64,000 nucleotides of DNA from Lumbricus rubellus (Eukaryota > Annelida > Clitellata > Crassiclitellata > Lumbricidae). The first letter of the stretch is position 1. Each line of letters starts with the position of its first letter. The DNA is taken from the NCBI GenBank assembly GCA_945859605.1, contig OX243824.1, positions 6,663,537 to 6,727,536 of the forward strand. The letters are read 5' to 3'. Made by a program: the position numbers and the translations under genes. A model generated the notes under the pieces. That model saw nothing but the letters and a program-made list of their open reading frames with translations, had not been told where the DNA came from and searched no databases. Shown in pieces: positions 59,560 through 64,000 of the stretch.

Positions 59560-60185
59560 TCTTCTTCTTCTCCACCTCCTCCGTCTCCTCCGTCTCCTCC
59601 GTCTCCTCCTCCTCCTCCTCCTCCTCCTCCTCCTCCTCCTCCTCCTCCTCCTCCTCCTCCTCCTCCTCCTCCTCCTCCTCCTCCTCCTTAGTGGCAGCTG
59701 ATGCCTCGTGGCCAGCATCACAGAAGACCGCATCAGAGACAGCGTGCGCCTCGAGAGAAACAGACCAGCATCATCTCCAGCGAAGGTAGCTTCCGGCTGA
59801 TCCATGGAGAGAAGGAATGAGAGAAGGAAAAAGACAAGGAAGAGGAGAAGAAGGAGGAAGAAAATTAGTAGGATTAGGAAGAGGCGGAGGAAAATAAAGA
59901 GGTATGGGAGAAGAACGAGGATACGGAGAAGGAGGAGGACTAAAACGAGGAACAGGAGGAGGAACAGGAGGAGGAGTAGGAGTAGGAGTAGGAGGAGAAG
60001 GAGGAGAAGGTAGAGGAGTAGGAAGAAGAGGAAGAGAAAGAAGAGGAGGAGGAAAAAACGGAGGAGGGGAGGAGAAGAGAAGAAAGAGGAGGAGTAGGAG
60101 TAGGAGGAGGACAAAGAGGAGAAGGACAAAGAGGAGAAGAAAGATGAGGAGGAGTAGGAGAAGGAGAAGAAGGAGGAGGAAGACA
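59560..60185. repeat. CTC tract facing a GGA tract
   Basis: Pure CTC at 59600-59690 (+ strand) and GGA/GAA at 59810-60180: complementary motifs in inverted arrangement about 120 bp apart, so they could pair. Confidence 0.93.
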
Positions 60186-60899
60186 AAGCTTTGCATTTCC
60201 ATTGAAACAACAAGTCACACACAGCGCAATCTATTATAATTATCCACAAAGTCATCGTCGTCGTTGTCATATTTTTTATACCCGATGTATAAAACGAGCG
60301 TCAACCTGTCTTTAAATATAATTAGAACTATTACAAACACTTGCCCACATATCGCTGTATAAATCGCTAGATATATACATATATATAGCATATAATATAC
60401 AGCATTATATATATATATATGTTAGTTTATATATATAATGTATTATCAGTGATGTACATGTATGTATACGTTGCTCAGTCTGAATCGCTTGTGCGATGGT
60501 TATGAGGAAGCTGTTTGTCTGTCTATCTATTTTCTACAATAGGTTGGGGGCTTCAGTCAATTTCAGTGCCTTGACTGCTTTAGCCAACAGCTTCATTCAC
60601 ATCCTCTTCGTTATCCTCTTTTATCCTCTCGCCTTTTTTTAGCTTCCTTCTTCATCTCTTCTTCCTCCGATTTATCTTCTGTCTCTTCGAATTCCACCTC
60701 ACTTTTTCTCCCCTCCTCGTCTTCTTCCTCCTTTTCCTGTTGTTCCTCTTTCTCCTTCTCAGTTTCTTCCTCATCTATTCCGCCTTTTCCTGTGGATTCT
60801 TCTTCCTCTACTTCATCACTTAAATATTTTAGTTTTCACATTTCCTCTCACTGTTCTTCTGCATACTCATCTTCACTTTATTGCTCTTTCCAACTGTAC

Positions 60900-61332
<433 letters not shown>

Positions 61333-61630
61333 AACAGCACAAAGGCTTCTTTCTTCCCTCCCTCCTCTTTTCTCCTCCACCTCCTCCTCTCTTCCTCCGC
61401 TCCATCTAAACCGACCTCGGGCGAAACTGCATCTTACTCGATGAAATGCATTTTGTATTTGACCGACGGCGATTTACGACAAATTTAAAGGTGTAGACGG
61501 TCAGCAATGGAGGGAGGGTTGCGAGAGGGAAAAAAGAGGGACGAGAGGCGTGCACCCTGCGGGAGATCAGGGTGGAGAGAGAGAGAGGGGGAGAGGAAGG
61601 GTGGGAGGAAGGTTGGCTGAGGAATCGACA

Positions 61631-61710
61631 GTGGTGGTGGTGGTGGTGGTGGTGGTGGTGGTGGTGGTGGTGGTGGTGGTGGTAGTGGTGGTAGTGGTGG
61701 TGGTGGTTGA
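61631..61710. repeat. GGT microsatellite
   Basis: About 25 GGT units. Confidence 0.96.
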
Positions 61711-61829
61711 GTAGGCGATACGCCGTAGGGGGTGGCGTTATCATGACGGGCACTTTGGCGCTGACTGTGAGGAAAATGCCGCAACTTTAGATAAACATCA
61801 GGGAGGAGAAGAGAAAGACAGGCAGACGA

Positions 61830-62190
<361 letters not shown>

Positions 62191-62344
62191 TACAAGAACA
62201 CATGCATAGTACATATGCACTGAACTGGAGACAATTAAGTGAAGTTCAACACTGATCTTTTTAAGCAAATAAAAATTATTAAGACTGTCATCAACTCTTT
62301 GAAGTTTGAACTCATGAAAATAATTATTATATTATTGTCATTTT

Positions 62345-63345
62345 CACAGACAGACAGACAGAGAGTCAGAGACAGAAGCAGAGGCAGAGACAGACAAGCA
62401 GATAGAGACAGAGAAACAGACAGTCAGACAGAGACAGACAGAGACAGACAGAGACAGACATACAGACAGAAAAGCAGGCGTAGCTGAAGAATGGCTGTGA
62501 AGAAGAACAAAGGCCCCAGAAAAAACACATGCAAGATTTTAGGCCTTTACTAGCCAAAGAACTAAAGCCGCCATTCAGAGGTGTAATAATAAACTTAAAT
62601 TTATCTAATGAAACTTGGCTTAACCTCCCCAGCTGACCCACAGGTGCTGCGTCAACTTATCGGGTTGTCTACACTTATAGCGTAATCATAATGTTTCATC
62701 CCAATAATTGTGCAGTGCCAGTCACCATGCGGTGGCATTAATAGTATCGATGCCATTATTTAGGAGCTACGTGTAATACGACCAACTTAAATCGCTGTCG
62801 ACAGAAAATTATTTATTTCACCGGTGAATTCGATTTTAAGGTGTTCAATTGATGTGTCAATTTAGAAGCAGAGACAGACAGACAGACAGCCTGTCTCTAT
62901 CTGCCTGATAGAGACAGACAGAGACAGACAGACAGAGACAGACACATACTGACAGAAAAGCAGGCGTAGCTGTAGAATAGCTGTGAAGAAGAACAAATGC
63001 CGCAGAGAAAACACAGGCCAGGTAAGATTTTAGGCCTTTTAGTAGCCAAAGAACTAAAGCCGCCATTCGCAGGTGTAATAATAGACTTAAATTTATCTAA
63101 TGAAACTTGTCTTAACCTCCCCAGCTGACCCACAGGTTCTGCGTCAACTCATCGGGTTGTCCAATGTCCACACTTACAGTGTAATCCTATATTTCATCGC
63201 AATAATTATGTGACCACTATGCGGTGCCATTTAGCAGTGTCGATACCATTATTTTAGGATCCGCACGTGTGATGACCAACTCAAATCGTTGTAGACAGAA
63301 AATTATTTATATCATCGCTGAATTCGATTTTAAGGTGTTCAATTG
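62345..63345. repeat. Tandem duplication, period 486 bp
   Basis: The block from gaaaagcaggcgtagctg (62470 and 62956) through agccaaagaactaaagccgc, ttaacctccccagctgaccc and gattttaaggtgttcaattg is present twice, each preceded by a CAGA microsatellite. Divergence is low. Confidence 0.85.
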
Positions 63346-63611
63346 ATGTGTTAAAAATTTAGAAGAATTCAGTGTTCAGCGACATCTTGTGACTACTGTG
63401 GTCTATGACTTATAACCATGATGATTATTATTATCAGGATTACGATGATTTTTGTGATTAATGTAATGATTATCACGATTATTATGAATAATACATCACT
63501 GCTATTGGTCTTGGTATTGATATTGGCATTATAATAATAGTTATCGCTAACTTTATTTTTTATCGTTATCGTCATCATTATCATAGTCGTTGTCATTATC
63601 ATTATTAATCT

Positions 63612-63690
63612 CCGCCGCTGGTTGCACGCTGCCACTGCCAGTCCCAAGCCTGGATAAAGGAGGAGGGCGACACTAATCATCTCTGATATG
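63612..63690 (+). repeat. Dispersed repeat R (plus copy)
   Basis: It reads ctgccactgccagtcccaag then cctggataaaggaggagggc and gacacta, the inverse of the copies at 4.6, 33.9 and 51.0 kb. Confidence 0.6.
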
Positions 63691-63888
63691 GCAGTGTCGT
63701 TAAACATGTAACAAGAGAGTTTTTCACTATTATCACAATCATCATCGTTATTTAGTTTGATTGGCTTTCTGATTGACTGATTGATTGATCAATCGATCAA
63801 GAAAATAATTGAATTTGCAACTATAAACTTCTATTTTGCTGACCATGTTCCTTTTTAAAAGCACCACAGACCATATATATCGACTTAC

Positions 63889-64000
63889 TTTGTGAGCGTC
63901 TCCAGTGATGACGTATAGATGCTTCCTCCGACATCTATATGCACAGGAGCCGTGTATCGCGTCGGTGTGGCCGGACACGGAACCCCGGATATCTTGCTGA
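63889..64000 (-). CDS. KCTD1/KCTD15-type BTB protein, upstream exon (runs off the window)
   Basis: The minus strand reads [20 protein letters not shown], then [17 protein letters not shown], the start of the BTB/T1 domain. The donor is a consensus GTAAGT at 63888. The exon leaves two bases (aa) that join the first base at 57434 to restore Lys, giving the continuous family motif ETLTKYPESR. The 5' part and start codon lie beyond the window. The intron 57435-63888 is 6,454 bp and mostly microsatellites. Confidence 0.93.

Overview
The window is nuclear DNA from an animal, most likely a marine invertebrate. The signs are short phase-consistent exons with GT/AG borders in very long introns, several transposon classes with intact target-site duplications, tRNA-derived SINEs, TTAGGG-type tracts and a very heavy load of microsatellites. 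A deuterostome such as an echinoderm is a guess from repeat style only. There is no bacterial-type operon, CRISPR array, rRNA or free-standing tRNA gene. Most long open frames here are translations of simple repeats.

Genes. On the + strand, a CUB-domain gene has five recognisable exons between 5.3 and 22.5 kb. They form two CUB modules, each split by one phase-2 intron, followed by a Gly/His-rich exon. Further + strand exon candidates lie at 31.7 kb (fibronectin III-like) and at 33.8 and 34.5 kb (phase-compatible pair). I cannot say whether these belong to the CUB gene. On the - strand, five short exon candidates at 49.6, 46.8, 43.4, 42.7 and 39.8 kb may form one unidentified gene. On the - strand at 56.8-64.0 kb lies a clear KCTD1/KCTD15-type BTB gene: its last exon is complete, the exon before it runs off the window edge, and a 6.45-kb intron separates them.

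Mobile DNA. Four TA-flanked mariner/Tc1-like elements (three with decayed transposase) lie at 9.3-10.3, 26.3-27.7, 40.8-41.6 and 41.8-42.2 kb. Three hAT-like elements with perfect 8-bp target duplications lie at 18.5, 45.6 and 47.3-48.3 kb. A Merlin-like inverted-repeat element with an 8-bp duplication lies at 15.76-16.45 kb. There are about eleven copies of one tRNA-derived SINE, several copies of a second, and LINE 3' tails. A 32.6-39.4 kb block, bounded by an inverted terminal motif, holds two oppositely oriented fragments of a tyrosine-recombinase-like gene and two tandem arrays.

Unusual signals. The palindrome TAGGCCTA occurs 16 times in 64 kb, where about one is expected by chance. A motif resembling GATTTAAAGGTGTCTA recurs about 25 times in both orientations inside several repeat families. 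A 1.3-kb tandem segmental duplication at 24.6-29.0 kb has transposons nested in one copy. There are three long hairpins. Several 3' splice sites sit directly beside pyrimidine-rich microsatellites.
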